52,240 nt of DNA from an uncultured Saprospiraceae bacterium (GTDB taxonomy: Bacteria; Bacteroidota; Bacteroidia; Chitinophagales; Saprospiraceae). Positions within the stretch are counted from its first letter, which is position 1. Each line of letters begins with the position of its first letter. Location of the stretch: assembly GCA_937959115.1 (NCBI GenBank), contig CALGAW010000034.1:1-52240 (forward strand). Reading direction: 5' to 3'. Shown here one piece after another: positions 34,026-43,312 of the stretch. The translations under genes and the position numbers were made by a program. A model generated the notes under the pieces. It searched no databases. It saw nothing but the letters and a program-made list of their open reading frames with translations, and had not been told where the DNA came from.

Positions 34026-35096
34026 TTAATCAATCCCATCCTTTTCAACTGCTCCCCAAGCCATCAAGCAACACAACTCTGATGCTTTATTAAGATAGGC
34101 GAACTTCGGATCACTTGTATGTCCATGTTTAAAACGATAATAAATTTGCTGTGCGATAACTGCAATCTTGAACAACCCATAGACGTAATAAAAAGTCAAA
34201 TGGTTGATCTGTCGTCCGCTTTTGAGTGTGTACTGTTGTACGATTTCGGAGCGAGAAGGGTTACCTAACTGACAAGTTGGAGATTGAATACCCTGCTGCA
34301 TAAACTCAGGATCGTTGGCTGTTGTCCAATAGGCTAGTGAAGTACCCAAGTCCATTAAAGGGTCGCCGAGTGTGCACATCTCCCAATCCAAAATTGCTGA
34401 AATTTCTGTCCACTGATCATCCTTGAAGACCACGTTGTCATATTTGTAGTCATTATGAATGAGTGAATGATCGTATTGACGCGGTTGGTTTTCTTCCATC
34501 CAAGACATTACCTTCTGAGCAGTCGGCACATCATCAGTAGCTGCTTTTAGGTATTGCTTGCCCCAGTTAGACACCTGGCGTTCTACGTAACCTTCAGGGC
34601 GGCCTAAGTCTTCCAGATTTGCATCCTTGTAATCAATCTGATGGAAATCAACAAATGTGTCTAACCAAGTATTAGAAATGGTCTTGAATTCGTTTGCGGT
34701 AACTTGCCTCTTCTTTGCTTCCTTTGCCGTTAAAATCAATCCCTCTACCTTGCTCATGATGTAAAACGGAGCACCGATAATGTCGGTATCTGTGGAATAA
34801 GCAAATGCCTTCGGGGTTTTGCTGAATACAGCATTCAGATTACTGATTACTTTGTACTCTCTTCCCATATCATGACCACGTTTGGGCGCAGCAAATGGAG
34901 GACGACGGAGCACATATTCCTTCTCTTCAATATGAAGCAGATACGTTAAATTTGAAAACCCATTGGCAAATTGTTCTACGTTCAATTCACTTTTTTCGTC
35001 CTTGATCAGATGGTGTTCTAGGAGAAATGATTTGAGATGTTTGGAATTCAATTCTTCACCCTTTCTTACTGGGTTTGTAAGCCGATTCATGTCCAT
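34026..35096 (-). CDS. APH-family kinase linked to acyl-CoA dehydrogenase (ACAD11/LvaA-like)
   Basis: 356 residues. Kinase marks are the N-lobe around F-A-N-G-F-S-N-L-T-Y-L and V-L-R-R-P-P, the catalytic L-I-H-N-D-Y-K-Y-D-N-V-V-F, and the metal-binding I-L-D-W-E-M-C-T-L-G-D-P-L-M-D-L-G. This subgroup forms the N-terminal half of eukaryotic ACAD10/11 and, as LvaA, phosphorylates 4-hydroxyacyl-CoA in levulinate breakdown in Pseudomonas. It is the last gene after SDR and acyl-CoA dehydrogenase. It starts two bases past the dehydrogenase stop, so coupling is tight. Substrate assignment is inference. Confidence 0.85.
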   Translation of the reverse strand: MDMNRLTNPVRKGEELNSKHLKSFLLEHHLIKDEKSELNVEQFANGFSNLTYLLHIEEKEYVLRRPPFAAPKRGHDMGREYKVISNLNAVFSKTPKAFAYSTDTDIIGAPFYIMSKVEGLILTAKEAKKRQVTANEFKTISNTWLDTFVDFHQIDYKDANLEDLGRPEGYVERQVSNWGKQYLKAATDDVPTAQKVMSWMEENQPRQYDHSLIHNDYKYDNVVFKDDQWTEISAILDWEMCTLGDPLMDLGTSLAYWTTANDPEFMQQGIQSPTCQLGNPSRSEIVQQYTLKSGRQINHLTFYYVYGLFKIAVIAQQIYYRFKHGHTSDPKFAYLNKASELCCLMAWGAVEKDGID

Positions 35097-35098
35097 GG

Positions 35099-36316
35099 TT
35101 AGGTGTTGGAGTATTTTTTAATGACGTGTTTTCCTAGTTGACTCATATGGACTTCATCAGGTCCATCTGCTAGGCGCAAAATACGAGCGCTTGCGTAGAA
35201 ATGGGCTAGGGGAGTATCGCTACTCACACCCTTTCCTCCCATGATCTGAATGGCACGATCAATGACGTTTAGTGCCATATTCGGTGCTACGATTTTGATC
35301 ATAGCGATAAGATCTTTCGCTTGTTTATTGCCCACTTTGTCCATCTTATCTGCAGCAGAAAGTACGAGTAGTCTTGTTTGTTCTATCTCGCAGGCAGATT
35401 TGGCAATGTCTTGGCGCACACTACTGTACGTTTCTAGATTTCTGCCAAACGGGGTGCGCTGTGTCACTCGTTGCGACATCAATTCTAAGGAGCGTTGTGC
35501 CATACCAATCAGTCGCATACAGTGATGGATTCTACCAGGCCCAAGTCTTCCTTGTGCAATTTCAAAACCTCTGCCTTCTCCTAGTAGTAAATTTTCCTTG
35601 GGAACGCGTACTTCATCTAGGAGTATTTCAGCGTGGCCTTCTGGAGAATCTGTATACCCAAAAACACTTAATGGCCGTTCGATTTTTAGACCTGGCGTAT
35701 CCATTGGAACTAACACCATGCTTTGCTGGACGTGTCGCGGGGCATTAAAATCTGTTTTTCCCATAACGATTGCAATTTTGCAGTTTGGGTCCATTGCTCC
35801 AGATGACCACCATTTTCTTCCTTTAATCACGTATTCATTACCGTCAGCGACAATGGATGTTTCGATATTGGTCGCATCGGAGGAAGCGACATCGGGTTCA
35901 GTCATTAAGAATGCTGATCGAATTGTCCCGTTTAGTAGCGGCTTTAGCCACTTTTCTTGTTGTGCAGGTGTTCCGTATTTTGCAAGGACCTCCATGTTGC
36001 CTGTATCAGGTGGACTACAATTAAAAACTTCAGACGACCATAGTATTCTACCCATAATTTCAGCTAGAGGAGCGTACTCTAGATTTGTCAATCCAGGGCT
36101 AAGATCTCCATAGGCTTTTGGCAGGAATAGATTCCATAACCCTGCTGCTTTTGCTTCTTGCTTAAGTGCTTGAAGTCCGGGCCATCTTTGCCATGCATTT
36201 TCAGGATTTACGAGGAAGGAGCTGACTTCTTTTTCTACTGGAAGCAAGTGTTTTGCAATGAATGCGTTTAATTGCTCTTGTAGTTTTAACGATTTATTTG
36301 AGTATTCAAAATTCAT
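35099..36316 (-). CDS. Acyl-CoA dehydrogenase (ACAD11/LvaC-like)
   Basis: 405 residues, standard for the soluble branch. Visible marks are [15 protein letters not shown] (FAD/substrate loop), [26 protein letters not shown], and the C-terminal [16 protein letters not shown]. It oxidises acyl-CoA, or in this context dephosphorylates and rearranges 4-phospho-acyl-CoA as ACAD10/11 and LvaC do. It is co-transcribed with the SDR upstream (14 bases) and the kinase downstream (2 bases). Confidence 0.92.
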   Translation of the reverse strand: MNFEYSNKSLKLQEQLNAFIAKHLLPVEKEVSSFLVNPENAWQRWPGLQALKQEAKAAGLWNLFLPKAYGDLSPGLTNLEYAPLAEIMGRILWSSEVFNCSPPDTGNMEVLAKYGTPAQQEKWLKPLLNGTIRSAFLMTEPDVASSDATNIETSIVADGNEYVIKGRKWWSSGAMDPNCKIAIVMGKTDFNAPRHVQQSMVLVPMDTPGLKIERPLSVFGYTDSPEGHAEILLDEVRVPKENLLLGEGRGFEIAQGRLGPGRIHHCMRLIGMAQRSLELMSQRVTQRTPFGRNLETYSSVRQDIAKSACEIEQTRLLVLSAADKMDKVGNKQAKDLIAMIKIVAPNMALNVIDRAIQIMGGKGVSSDTPLAHFYASARILRLADGPDEVHMSQLGKHVIKKYSNT

Positions 36317-36330
36317 AGTTATTGTTAAGG

Positions 36331-37104
36331 TTATCCTGAAATTAAGTAGCCGCCGTCTGCTGAGTAGAGGCCACCAGTCATATAAGAACCTGCGTCTGAT
36401 GCCAGAAGTACGACAATACCAACAATCTCTTCTGGTGAAGCGATTCGTCGTAAAGGCACCATTCTTTCATAGTTGGCGACTAGCTTCTCATTTGACCAAA
36501 GGCTTTGGCTAAATTTAGTTTTTACTAGGCCTGGACAAACAGCATTTGCTCGGATCCCATGACGTCCCCATTCCTTTGCTTGATTTTTTGAAAGCATATT
36601 CATAGCCGCTTTGGTCATACTGTACAATCCAAGTCCATCTCCAGGATGAATTCCTTCTACTGAAGAAATATTAATGATACTTCCTCCACCGCTTTCTTTC
36701 ATATGTGGTTGTGCTAGGTTTGCAAGTGCCCAGGGCGCTTTTACATTTACGTTCATAATTTTGTCAAAGATGGCATCCTCGGTTGCTTCTAAAGGACCGT
36801 AAACTGGATTTATAGCGGCATTGTTGACCAGGATATCTATTTGCCCGTAGGTTTTTATGGTTTGAGTAATTAGATTTTCGCGTTGCTCTTTCACACCTAC
36901 ATGACAGGCAATTCCGACGGCTTCAAATCCTTCTTTTCTGAAGTCTTCTGCCACTTGTTCCACTGCCTCTTGTTTTCTGCTGCTGATGACCACTTTTGCT
37001 CCATTTTCTGCAAATCCTCTTGCTATAGCAAGGCCAATTCCTTTACTAGAGCCAGTGACCACAGCAACTTTGCCACTTAGATCAAATCGTTTTTGTATAC
37101 TCAT
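36331..37104 (-). CDS. Short-chain dehydrogenase of the acyl-CoA operon
   Basis: 257 residues. The Rossmann motif T-G-S-S-K-G-I-G is at 17-24, followed by N-N-A-A at 94-97. The catalytic residues are S148, Y161 and K165. The end has [13 protein letters not shown]. It is a classical NAD(P)-dependent oxidoreductase acting on alcohols or ketones. As first gene before the acyl-CoA dehydrogenase and APH-like kinase, it would handle the hydroxyl or keto intermediate, like LvaD (inference). No consensus promoter is obvious. Confidence 0.88.
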   Translation of the reverse strand: MSIQKRFDLSGKVAVVTGSSKGIGLAIARGFAENGAKVVISSRKQEAVEQVAEDFRKEGFEAVGIACHVGVKEQRENLITQTIKTYGQIDILVNNAAINPVYGPLEATEDAIFDKIMNVNVKAPWALANLAQPHMKESGGGSIINISSVEGIHPGDGLGLYSMTKAAMNMLSKNQAKEWGRHGIRANAVCPGLVKTKFSQSLWSNEKLVANYERMVPLRRIASPEEIVGIVVLLASDAGSYMTGGLYSADGGYLISG

Positions 37105-37332
37105 TTTGTGATTTTGAAATCAGGAGATTGCTTCTCGCTGAACTTTGAAAGTTTTGGCAAGTTAATTCAATTTTGATTAATGTTAAAAAAAACAATAACG
37201 CTACGTATGATTTGAGCGAGAAAGTGCGCATCAGGAAGAAAACAAAAAGTGGAAAAACATAAAAAATTGAGTTTGATTATAGTTTTGACTATAAATTGTA
37301 GTTCGCAATAATAATCGAACTCAGGTTAAAAT

Positions 37333-37368
37333 AAAAAAATCGCCTTCCCCTTTTAGGATGACGACTTT
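37333..37368 (-). terminator. Terminator of the second Fn3-like gene; otherwise empty 37105-37451
   Basis: On the minus strand, AAAGTCGTC (37368-37360) pairs with GGCGATTTT (37344-37336) with two wobbles, followed by T7. The remaining bases of this 347-base gap show no gene. Confidence 0.7.
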
Positions 37369-37451
37369 ACCTACTAATACCAAACTTAAAAATCTTTATT
37401 ATGGGGTTTTGTATATACAGCTACAGTATTGATTTAGTGAGGTAACGTTTT

Positions 37452-37940
37452 TTAAAAACCAAACTTGTTTTCATATTCAGAACAAGGATTATGAACGTTA
37501 ATGTTTCCTGAGGTTGCAATGATACAGCATCCACCTTTGTCATCTTTTGGCTTTTTAGCACTGATTCTATTAGACTGTATGACTCCACCTTCACACGTCA
37601 TCTTTAAGAATCCGTTAAAGTGAAATGGCTCAACACTGTCGCAGGACTTTTGAATTCGAATGCTAATACCGTTATCCGCAAATTGAGCGTTTATCGGCAC
37701 TGCTATCGACCTTTGATCAACGACATACGTCATTTCGTTTATGGTAACAGCATATGATAAGTCGGTACTGCGTTCGTCCCATTTTATTAGAAGTGTGCCA
37801 TTTTGATTATCATAAGCAACATGGATTTGTTCGATAGAATTACATTTCAGGTTGTCATTGTTTTCTGAATTTTCTACATTTGTAAAGTTTGAACACAAAC
37901 CGATTAGAAAAAATCCGAAGAGAGAAGTGTAGTATTTCAT
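37452..37940 (-). CDS. Secreted Fn3-like protein, related to 7790-8602, without T9SS domain
   Basis: 162 residues. A hydrophobic signal covers 1-17 or so; Cys16 could act as a lipobox but the context is weak. Residues about 33-100 match the Fn3-like domain of the 270-residue protein at 7790: a Cys-led start, N-G-T-L-L-I-K-W, Y-A-V-T-I, then I-A-V-P-I-N-A and I-R-I-Q-K-S-C. The tail has a G-G-C-C-I-I-A-T motif and an N-P-C end. It has no T9SS domain. The gene is divergent from 38098, which encodes the paralogue of the helical protein at 8831. Function unknown. Confidence 0.75.
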   Translation of the reverse strand: MKYYTSLFGFFLIGLCSNFTNVENSENNDNLKCNSIEQIHVAYDNQNGTLLIKWDERSTDLSYAVTINEMTYVVDQRSIAVPINAQFADNGISIRIQKSCDSVEPFHFNGFLKMTCEGGVIQSNRISAKKPKDDKGGCCIIATSGNINVHNPCSEYENKFGF

Positions 37941-38097
37941 AGTAGCTGTTTTTGATAGTATAATATTAATTCATTTTTTTAGTGGAATCAATTTCCTTTT
38001 TTTTTCAAAATCCTAAGTAAAAACAAACAGTGATTTATTTAAGTCCCACATATACAGAGTGTTGCATGGATTGTAGAAGTGTCAAAATCCATTAAAA

Positions 38098-39564
38098 ATG
38101 CAAAAGACAAAAGTTGTTCGATTATTGGAAATGATGACAAAAGCTGAGCTTCAAGGTATAAAAGATTTTTTATATAATCCAGTCTTCAATAAAAATCAAG
38201 AAGTCATTCAGCTATTTGAGTTTATATATTCCTTCAATTCAAACTATGACAATAAGCGTTTTACTGCGGAACAAGCATATAAAGCTCTAAAACCCAAAGG
38301 GAAATTTGACAAACTAGCACTTAACAGAACACTAAATCAACTCTTTGAAGCTGTAAAACGATTTATTAACTGCCTACAAATCAACAGTAAAAAGTATTCA
38401 GAGGAATTTGCGTTGTTAGATTTCTATTTCGAACGAATCACCAGTATTACAAATGACAATCGATTTGAGAACCAGCACAAACGGATTGAGCAACTCATTG
38501 ATAAAAACTATAAAGGAATTGACCTGCTTCAGAAAAAACTAGATCTCAGCTACTCCTTTGCCAATTACCTCAGCAAATTCTATCCGCTAAAAGAACGGAA
38601 CAGTGAACTGCTGAACAATATGAATCATCATCTATATGTTTCTGTATTGAATTTGTATTGTGATATATTAAACAATAGTCTCATTGGAAATCTCAACGAA
38701 ATTCCTCCTCAGATCAATGATTTTATTGACTCTATTCCTGATTCCTTTATCGCTCATCCGATGGTTGAGCTTTGGTACAAAACTGCTTCTACATTTTTAT
38801 TGATTTATAATACGGTTCAGAAGGATTCTGAAGAGAAAGCAATCAATAAAATTTCACTGGACAATTATACTGAACTGAATAAAATTTTCCAAGAAAGAAG
38901 TGAGTTACTTAGTCAGATTGAACGCTACAATTTTTTCGTTTTTCTAAACACGGTACTTAATTATACGGATATTTCGGAAGAAGATTTTTATAAGGAACAT
39001 TTTCAAAAGCATAAGTTTGCGCTAGAAAAAAGCTACCTGTTTATCGATCAAAAGATCCGAGGACAGGATGCTAAAAATATCATAACTGCCGCCATTAAAA
39101 GTCAGCACAGTGATTGGTTGGAAGAATTTCTTAAAACCTATGAGAAAAAGATAGAAAAACGGTTTAGAAAGGACTTGTATTTTTACGGTATGGCTAAAAT
39201 AGCATTTGAAAGACGAGAAATCAAAAAATCGGATCAACTGATTAGTCAAATCGAAGTGTCTAAATATATCTTCTTTCAGATTTCTGAGAAAATTATGAAA
39301 ATCCAAATTTACTATGAGCTAGAGGAGGATGGTTTGTTTGGAGCCATCTCCAATCTGGAGGTTTTTCTCAGTAAAAAACAAAAACAACTCGATAAAAATG
39401 ACCTTCAAAGCAATCGAAATTTCTGCAGTCTCGTTAAACGTCTCATCAATACGCTCAAGGGAGATAAGTCTGGAGCAAAACAAATTCTTGAGGAAATTAG
39501 TGCTATTCCTACTAATGGATTACCAGAAAGAAGCTGGTTGATCAATAAACTGAATGAAAAATGA
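38098..39564 (+). CDS. Large helical cytoplasmic protein (paralogue of 8831-10249)
   Basis: 488 residues, no signal or membrane span, helical, rich in Lys, Leu and Phe. The N-terminus K-V-V-R-L-L-E-M-M-T-K-A-E-L-Q-G-I-K-D-F-L is followed by P-V-F-N-K-N-Q-E-V-I-Q-L-F-E-F-I-Y. It aligns with the 472-residue protein at 8831 in pattern and length. The C-terminal half again looks like a helical solenoid. Such proteins are familiar as multi-copy hypothetical proteins in Saprospiraceae-like genomes (recollection, not a search). It sits 157 bases from the divergent secreted Fn3-like gene. Confidence 0.8.
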   Translation: MQKTKVVRLLEMMTKAELQGIKDFLYNPVFNKNQEVIQLFEFIYSFNSNYDNKRFTAEQAYKALKPKGKFDKLALNRTLNQLFEAVKRFINCLQINSKKYSEEFALLDFYFERITSITNDNRFENQHKRIEQLIDKNYKGIDLLQKKLDLSYSFANYLSKFYPLKERNSELLNNMNHHLYVSVLNLYCDILNNSLIGNLNEIPPQINDFIDSIPDSFIAHPMVELWYKTASTFLLIYNTVQKDSEEKAINKISLDNYTELNKIFQERSELLSQIERYNFFVFLNTVLNYTDISEEDFYKEHFQKHKFALEKSYLFIDQKIRGQDAKNIITAAIKSQHSDWLEEFLKTYEKKIEKRFRKDLYFYGMAKIAFERREIKKSDQLISQIEVSKYIFFQISEKIMKIQIYYELEEDGLFGAISNLEVFLSKKQKQLDKNDLQSNRNFCSLVKRLINTLKGDKSGAKQILEEISAIPTNGLPERSWLINKLNEK

Positions 39565-39726
39565 AATTGTTGAAGATTCTTTATCTACACATTTTTTCTG
39601 AACTATTAAGTTCTTGTCTATGCGTTTTAAAAAAGGATTTAAGGACATAATGTGGTGATCATCTTATTAAGAAAATTAAGAAGGATTGCGTTGGTTGGCA
39701 TCATTCAAAATTGATTCCTTACAGCT

Positions 39727-39762
39727 CAAAAAAAAAGAGCTACTTTTTGCAGAAGTAGCTCT
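39727..39762 (-). terminator. Terminator-like hairpin in a gene-free gap
   Basis: AGAGCTACTT (39736-39745) pairs perfectly with AAGTAGCTCT (39753-39762). The minus strand then runs into a long T tract (complement of 39727-39736). No intact minus-strand gene lies directly upstream of it; the gap is 39565-40219. Confidence 0.7.
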
Positions 39763-39840
39763 ATTGAACAAATAATCGCACCGATTTTGTCGGAATATAT
39801 AGTTATGGTTTTATTCAAGTTAAGGAATGAATATGGAGAA

Positions 39841-39881
39841 AAAAGGAACTGTTTAGCCTGTGAACAAAAACAGCTCCTTTT
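39841..39881 (-). terminator. Second terminator-like hairpin in the same gap
   Basis: AAAAGGAACTGTTT (39841-39854) pairs with the mirrored arm at 39868-39881, 13 of 14 pairs. A and T runs flank both sides. Just upstream on the minus strand, a short frame reads F-D-N-G-D-stop, similar to the F-D-N-D-L end of the lipoprotein at 40220. It may mark a decayed copy. Confidence 0.6.
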
Positions 39882-40136
39882 CTAAATGTTAATCTCCATT
39901 GTCAAACATTTATTCGTTTTATATCGTTTTGAGATTCTACTAACCAATAGTATTAATCGTAAGATAGATTGCCATTTAGATTCCTACAATTATCGTTTTT
40001 CTGAAAAATCCGACTTGTAATGCAAATCACTTTGTGTTGAAGTATTGCGTATGTTGCAGATTGTCAATGGTTTGGATGGTTTCCGTTTTAGGTTGAAATT
40101 CATAAAAAATGAACAGGTCAAAAGTGGAATTCAATC

Positions 40137-40168
40137 AAAAAAGCCGCCATTCTATTGAATGACAGCTT
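40137..40168 (-). terminator. Terminator of the lipoprotein gene 40220-41974
   Basis: On the minus strand AAGCTGTCATTC (40168-40157) pairs with GAATGGCGGCTT (40152-40141), 12 pairs with two G-U, followed by T4-T6. It lies 52 bases past the stop. Confidence 0.8.
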
Positions 40169-40219
40169 ACCTTTACTCAAAACTAAATACTAATGATTCT
40201 TTTTGAATTCCTTTATAGA

Positions 40220-41974
40220 TTAAAGGTCGTTATCAAAACTACCTGAAATCGGGACCATATTGCCTGAGTTCGTATCCAGTATTTGGCCACTGAATGTTCC
40301 GATTATATCTGTTGTATTATAGGTTGTTACATTAAATGCTGTCAGTTGTCCTGATCCTTGTATAAACCCAGTAGGAGTGGTGAAGTAGAGCGAAACACTA
40401 TTTTGAGCTCCTGGATAAGAGCCAACTGTTGAGCCTGCAAAATTTAATGTGATATAATAAGTCCCATTTGACTGATCATAAGCATCAATTGTAGTGCTAT
40501 TGACTGCTGTGCTATCATATATCGCCAGGAATACGTGGTTATGACCATCTACATTTAAGGACAAGAACTCAGGGAGCGTATTTTGACAAGCGTCTACTGT
40601 CCCTAAATTGTTCGTTGTTCCAGATGTTCCTGAAAGTAGAATACTTTCTTGGCTGGTTAACGGGTTAATTAATTTTAAAGAGTAAGGGATTCCTGGATTA
40701 CAAAACGTTTTATTCATTGAAAAACTGGACCCCGTTCCATATCTGTATTCAACGATGCCACCTGATTCAAATCTTAGAGCCCAATCGTTGATCGGTGCAC
40801 CACTGCACACAGCATCACCAGTAATCGTAGTAGTTAAAGAAGGAGGAAGGTTCACAGTAATATTAACGGAGTTGGTTGAGTTGGTAAATGGACCAACGCT
40901 TTGACTATGTAACAATCCTCCACAATTATTTGGATAGTGAACTTCTAACAATAAAACCTCTCCTGCTGGAATTTGTCCAGTAATTTCTCCTGCTGAGTTG
41001 GTATAGCTCCAACCCGTGCCAATAGTTGCCGAGGTTAAATTAACTAAATAGTTATTAAGTTGATTTCCATTCTGATCAGTTAGCGCAGTCGTTAAATCTA
41101 CACTTTCAAGTGGGTAATCCCAGTTCCACCAAGAAAAATGAGTGACTTCTCCGATATACGATCCATTGGTAAGCGTTGCTTCTCCTTCTTCAGTCCATAC
41201 GCCAAAGGCCTCGTTGTAAGACCACAGAGGAATCGTTGCTGGTGCTCTACTTAGGATACTTGCAGGAACTGGCATTGTGATGGTGACAGGTGTGTTTTCT
41301 CCAAGATTAAGGGGATTGCCATTGTCGTCAATCAACTCTACAGCAATCATCCCATAAGTTGCTAATATGCGCTCCTCCAATGCCTCGGTTACACCGAACA
41401 AACTACCTGGCATTTGGGCACTTGTGATTTCAGCTGTCGGATCAAGGTACTTTACTGCGACATCTACATTGCCAGTAAACACATCACCATTTGCATCGAC
41501 AATACTATTGGAAGGGAAGGCAATCGTTCCTGCAGAACTACCAATAGAGACATTCCCTCCAGTAGCACCATCAACAGATTGGTCGAACAGTTTTTGTAAA
41601 AGTTGTATCTGTACACGGTCTACAGCATTACCTGAAGGCAAGAAACGGCGTGAGCCATCAAAATAACCAGTCTCAGTTACCTGAATAATCGTTCCTTCTT
41701 TGTTCATGTCCACATTCAGGAAGTTGAAGTGACCGTCTATATTCGTAACCGTTGTTTCATTCCCTAGTTTTACCTGTGCACCTTGAACCGGATCACCGTT
41801 TTCGTTTGTGACAAAACCATCTACGCTTCCTGTAATCGGAACAACAGTTGGTATGTAATCTAAAAGAACGTCTGTGTAGACAGTTACTTCAGGTACCTCT
41901 GGAATAATCTCATCTGGTCTACAACTTGACATTACTAATAAAAAACCTATTGATAGCAAAAGGATATTTTTCAT
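40220..41974 (-). CDS. Surface lipoprotein with carboxypeptidase-regulatory-like domain
   Basis: 584 residues. The lipobox is M-S-S-C (Cys18). Residues about 48-125 form a CarboxypepD_reg-like beta-sandwich (S-V-D-G-F-V-T-N-E-N-G-D-P-V-Q-G-A, with F-N-F-L-N-V). Residues about 140-300 hold ZU5-like strands and F-S-W-W-N-W-D-Y-P. The remainder is beta-rich, ending in I-S-G-S-F-D-N-D-L. It should sit on the outer membrane; the ligand is unknown. A related gene once stood downstream of the enoyl-CoA hydratase; its last codons survive at 43181. Confidence 0.8.
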   Translation of the reverse strand: MKNILLLSIGFLLVMSSCRPDEIIPEVPEVTVYTDVLLDYIPTVVPITGSVDGFVTNENGDPVQGAQVKLGNETTVTNIDGHFNFLNVDMNKEGTIIQVTETGYFDGSRRFLPSGNAVDRVQIQLLQKLFDQSVDGATGGNVSIGSSAGTIAFPSNSIVDANGDVFTGNVDVAVKYLDPTAEITSAQMPGSLFGVTEALEERILATYGMIAVELIDDNGNPLNLGENTPVTITMPVPASILSRAPATIPLWSYNEAFGVWTEEGEATLTNGSYIGEVTHFSWWNWDYPLESVDLTTALTDQNGNQLNNYLVNLTSATIGTGWSYTNSAGEITGQIPAGEVLLLEVHYPNNCGGLLHSQSVGPFTNSTNSVNITVNLPPSLTTTITGDAVCSGAPINDWALRFESGGIVEYRYGTGSSFSMNKTFCNPGIPYSLKLINPLTSQESILLSGTSGTTNNLGTVDACQNTLPEFLSLNVDGHNHVFLAIYDSTAVNSTTIDAYDQSNGTYYITLNFAGSTVGSYPGAQNSVSLYFTTPTGFIQGSGQLTAFNVTTYNTTDIIGTFSGQILDTNSGNMVPISGSFDNDL

Positions 41975-42222
41975 TTTAATTTTGTTTAAATTATTTTTTA
42001 AAAAAATACTAGAAGTATATAAGCTTATGATTGGAAAACTACTTAAGGATTAAAAACGCTGCATCAAGTTTTTTTTATCTGCACTTTATTCAATGAATTC
42101 ATCATTTTTTACAATTGTTTGTAAGGTGAGTGACTCCATTTTACTGAATGGCGGCTTGCATTTTTGTAAGATTAATTCTGGGTAAATTTTGATTAAACTT
42201 CTTAAATATTGGTTTAATCGTT

Positions 42223-42230
42223 TAAATTTG
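42223..42230 (+). promoter_or_regulatory. Candidate -7 element of the enoyl-CoA hydratase gene
   Basis: TAAATTTG matches TAnnTTTG 30 bases before the ATG at 42261. This supports 42261 rather than the TTG at 42189 as the start. The TTG partner is not at the ideal distance. Confidence 0.4.
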
Positions 42231-42260
42231 CCTTCATATTCATTCACTAAAACACCACAC

Positions 42261-43043
42261 ATGAGTTACGAGAGTCTGCTTACTGAAAATAGAAATGATG
42301 TATTAATTGTTACCATCAATAGGGAAAAGGCTTACAATGCTTTGAATAAACAGGTCATAGATGAACTCAGTGATGTGTTTACCAATCATGTGCCATCAGT
42401 ACCCACACTTAAAGGAGTTGTGCTTACAGGGGCTGGAGAAAAGGCCTTTGTAGCCGGTGCCGATATCAAAGGCTTTATGGGAATCAGTCCTGAAAACGGA
42501 AAGCGCTTAGCGAAGCATGGACAAGAGGTGTTTTTTGCCATTGAACAATCCTCTATTCCAGTGATTGCGGCGGTTAATGGCTTTGCCCTCGGAGGCGGCT
42601 GTGAACTATCGATGGCTTGTCACATGCGGATTGCAGGTGAGAAGGCTAAATTCGGGCAGCCGGAAGTCAACCTAGGGCTTATTGCAGGTTATGGAGGCAC
42701 ACAGCGATTGACGAGTTACATCGGTAAAGCAAAATCAATGGAGTTGCACCTTACTGGTGATATGATTGGAGCGGAAGAGGCACATCGCTTAGGGTTGGTT
42801 AATTATGTTGTTCCGCAAGGTGAAGAAGTTGCAAAAGCAATTGAGCTTATTGAAAAAATTGGCACCAAAGCACCATTGGCCATTGCGAAAGTCATAAAAT
42901 GCATCAATGCCTATTACGAAAAAGGCAATAACGCATATGAGCTAGAGGTAGAGCTATTTGGTGAATGCACTGGAACGGATGACTTCATTGAAGGGACTTC
43001 TGCTTTTATTGAGAAACGGAAAGCTGAATTTAAAGGAAAGTAA
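42261..43043 (+). CDS. Enoyl-CoA hydratase / crotonase
   Basis: 260 residues from the ATG at 42261. The frame extends to 42189, but those residues match no crotonase. The oxyanion loop A-F-V-A-G-A-D-I-K is near 62-70. Catalytic glutamates are E115 in G-G-G-C-E-L and E135 in Q-P-E-V-N-L-G. The second oxyanion segment is A-L-G-G-G. It hydrates trans-2-enoyl-CoA to 3-hydroxyacyl-CoA in fatty-acid beta-oxidation or short-chain metabolism. It stands alone, but may act with the acyl-CoA dehydrogenase operon at 34026-37104 (inference). Confidence 0.92.
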   Translation: MSYESLLTENRNDVLIVTINREKAYNALNKQVIDELSDVFTNHVPSVPTLKGVVLTGAGEKAFVAGADIKGFMGISPENGKRLAKHGQEVFFAIEQSSIPVIAAVNGFALGGGCELSMACHMRIAGEKAKFGQPEVNLGLIAGYGGTQRLTSYIGKAKSMELHLTGDMIGAEEAHRLGLVNYVVPQGEEVAKAIELIEKIGTKAPLAIAKVIKCINAYYEKGNNAYELEVELFGECTGTDDFIEGTSAFIEKRKAEFKGK

Positions 43044-43111
43044 ATGTTTAATTATCAATGATAAGATGATTTGAAACCGTTTAAATATGGAGTAAAGTCA
43101 TCTTAATAAAT

Positions 43112-43142
43112 AAAAAACCACTGCCCTTTCCAAGCAGTGGTT
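43112..43142 (-). terminator. Terminator kept from a deleted lipoprotein gene
   Basis: AACCACTGC (43116-43124) pairs perfectly with GCAGTGGTT (43134-43142). The minus strand continues into a T run. It lies 39 bases past the stop codon of the remnant at 43181 and may also end the enoyl-CoA hydratase message. Confidence 0.8.
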
Positions 43143-43180
43143 GAACTAAAACCAACTTTACTAAACCAAATTTTTTATTG

Positions 43181-43312
43181 TCATAAATCTGCGTCAAAGC
43201 TACCAGAGATCGGTATGCTATTCCCTCCACTATCTGTCATCGTGCCACTAAATGGACCAATTATATCAGTTGTGTTATGGGGCGTAACATCAAATGTTGA
43301 TAGTCGATGAGT
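43181..43312 (-). pseudogene. C-terminal remnant of a paralogue of the lipoprotein at 40220
   Basis: The minus strand reads S-T-F-D-V-T-P-H-N-T-T-D-I-I-G-P-F-S-G, then I-P-I-S-G-S-F-D-A-D-L-stop. The intact lipoprotein ends A-F-N-V-T-T-Y-N-T-T-D-I-I-G-T-F-S-G and I-S-G-S-F-D-N-D-L. In-frame stops lie just upstream of the remnant. About 60 bases further, 'AAAACGCTGCATCAA' at about 43373 repeats the 5' flank of the intact gene (about 42053). Most of the paralogue has therefore been deleted, leaving both ends. The rest of 43044-43743 holds no gene beyond the listed hairpins. Confidence 0.8.

Noticed and set aside
42120-42180. 12-base match (GAATGGCGGCTT) to the lipoprotein terminator arm upstream of enoyl-CoA hydratase
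   Set aside because: Only one arm is shared, with no stable hairpin; too short to support a repeat.
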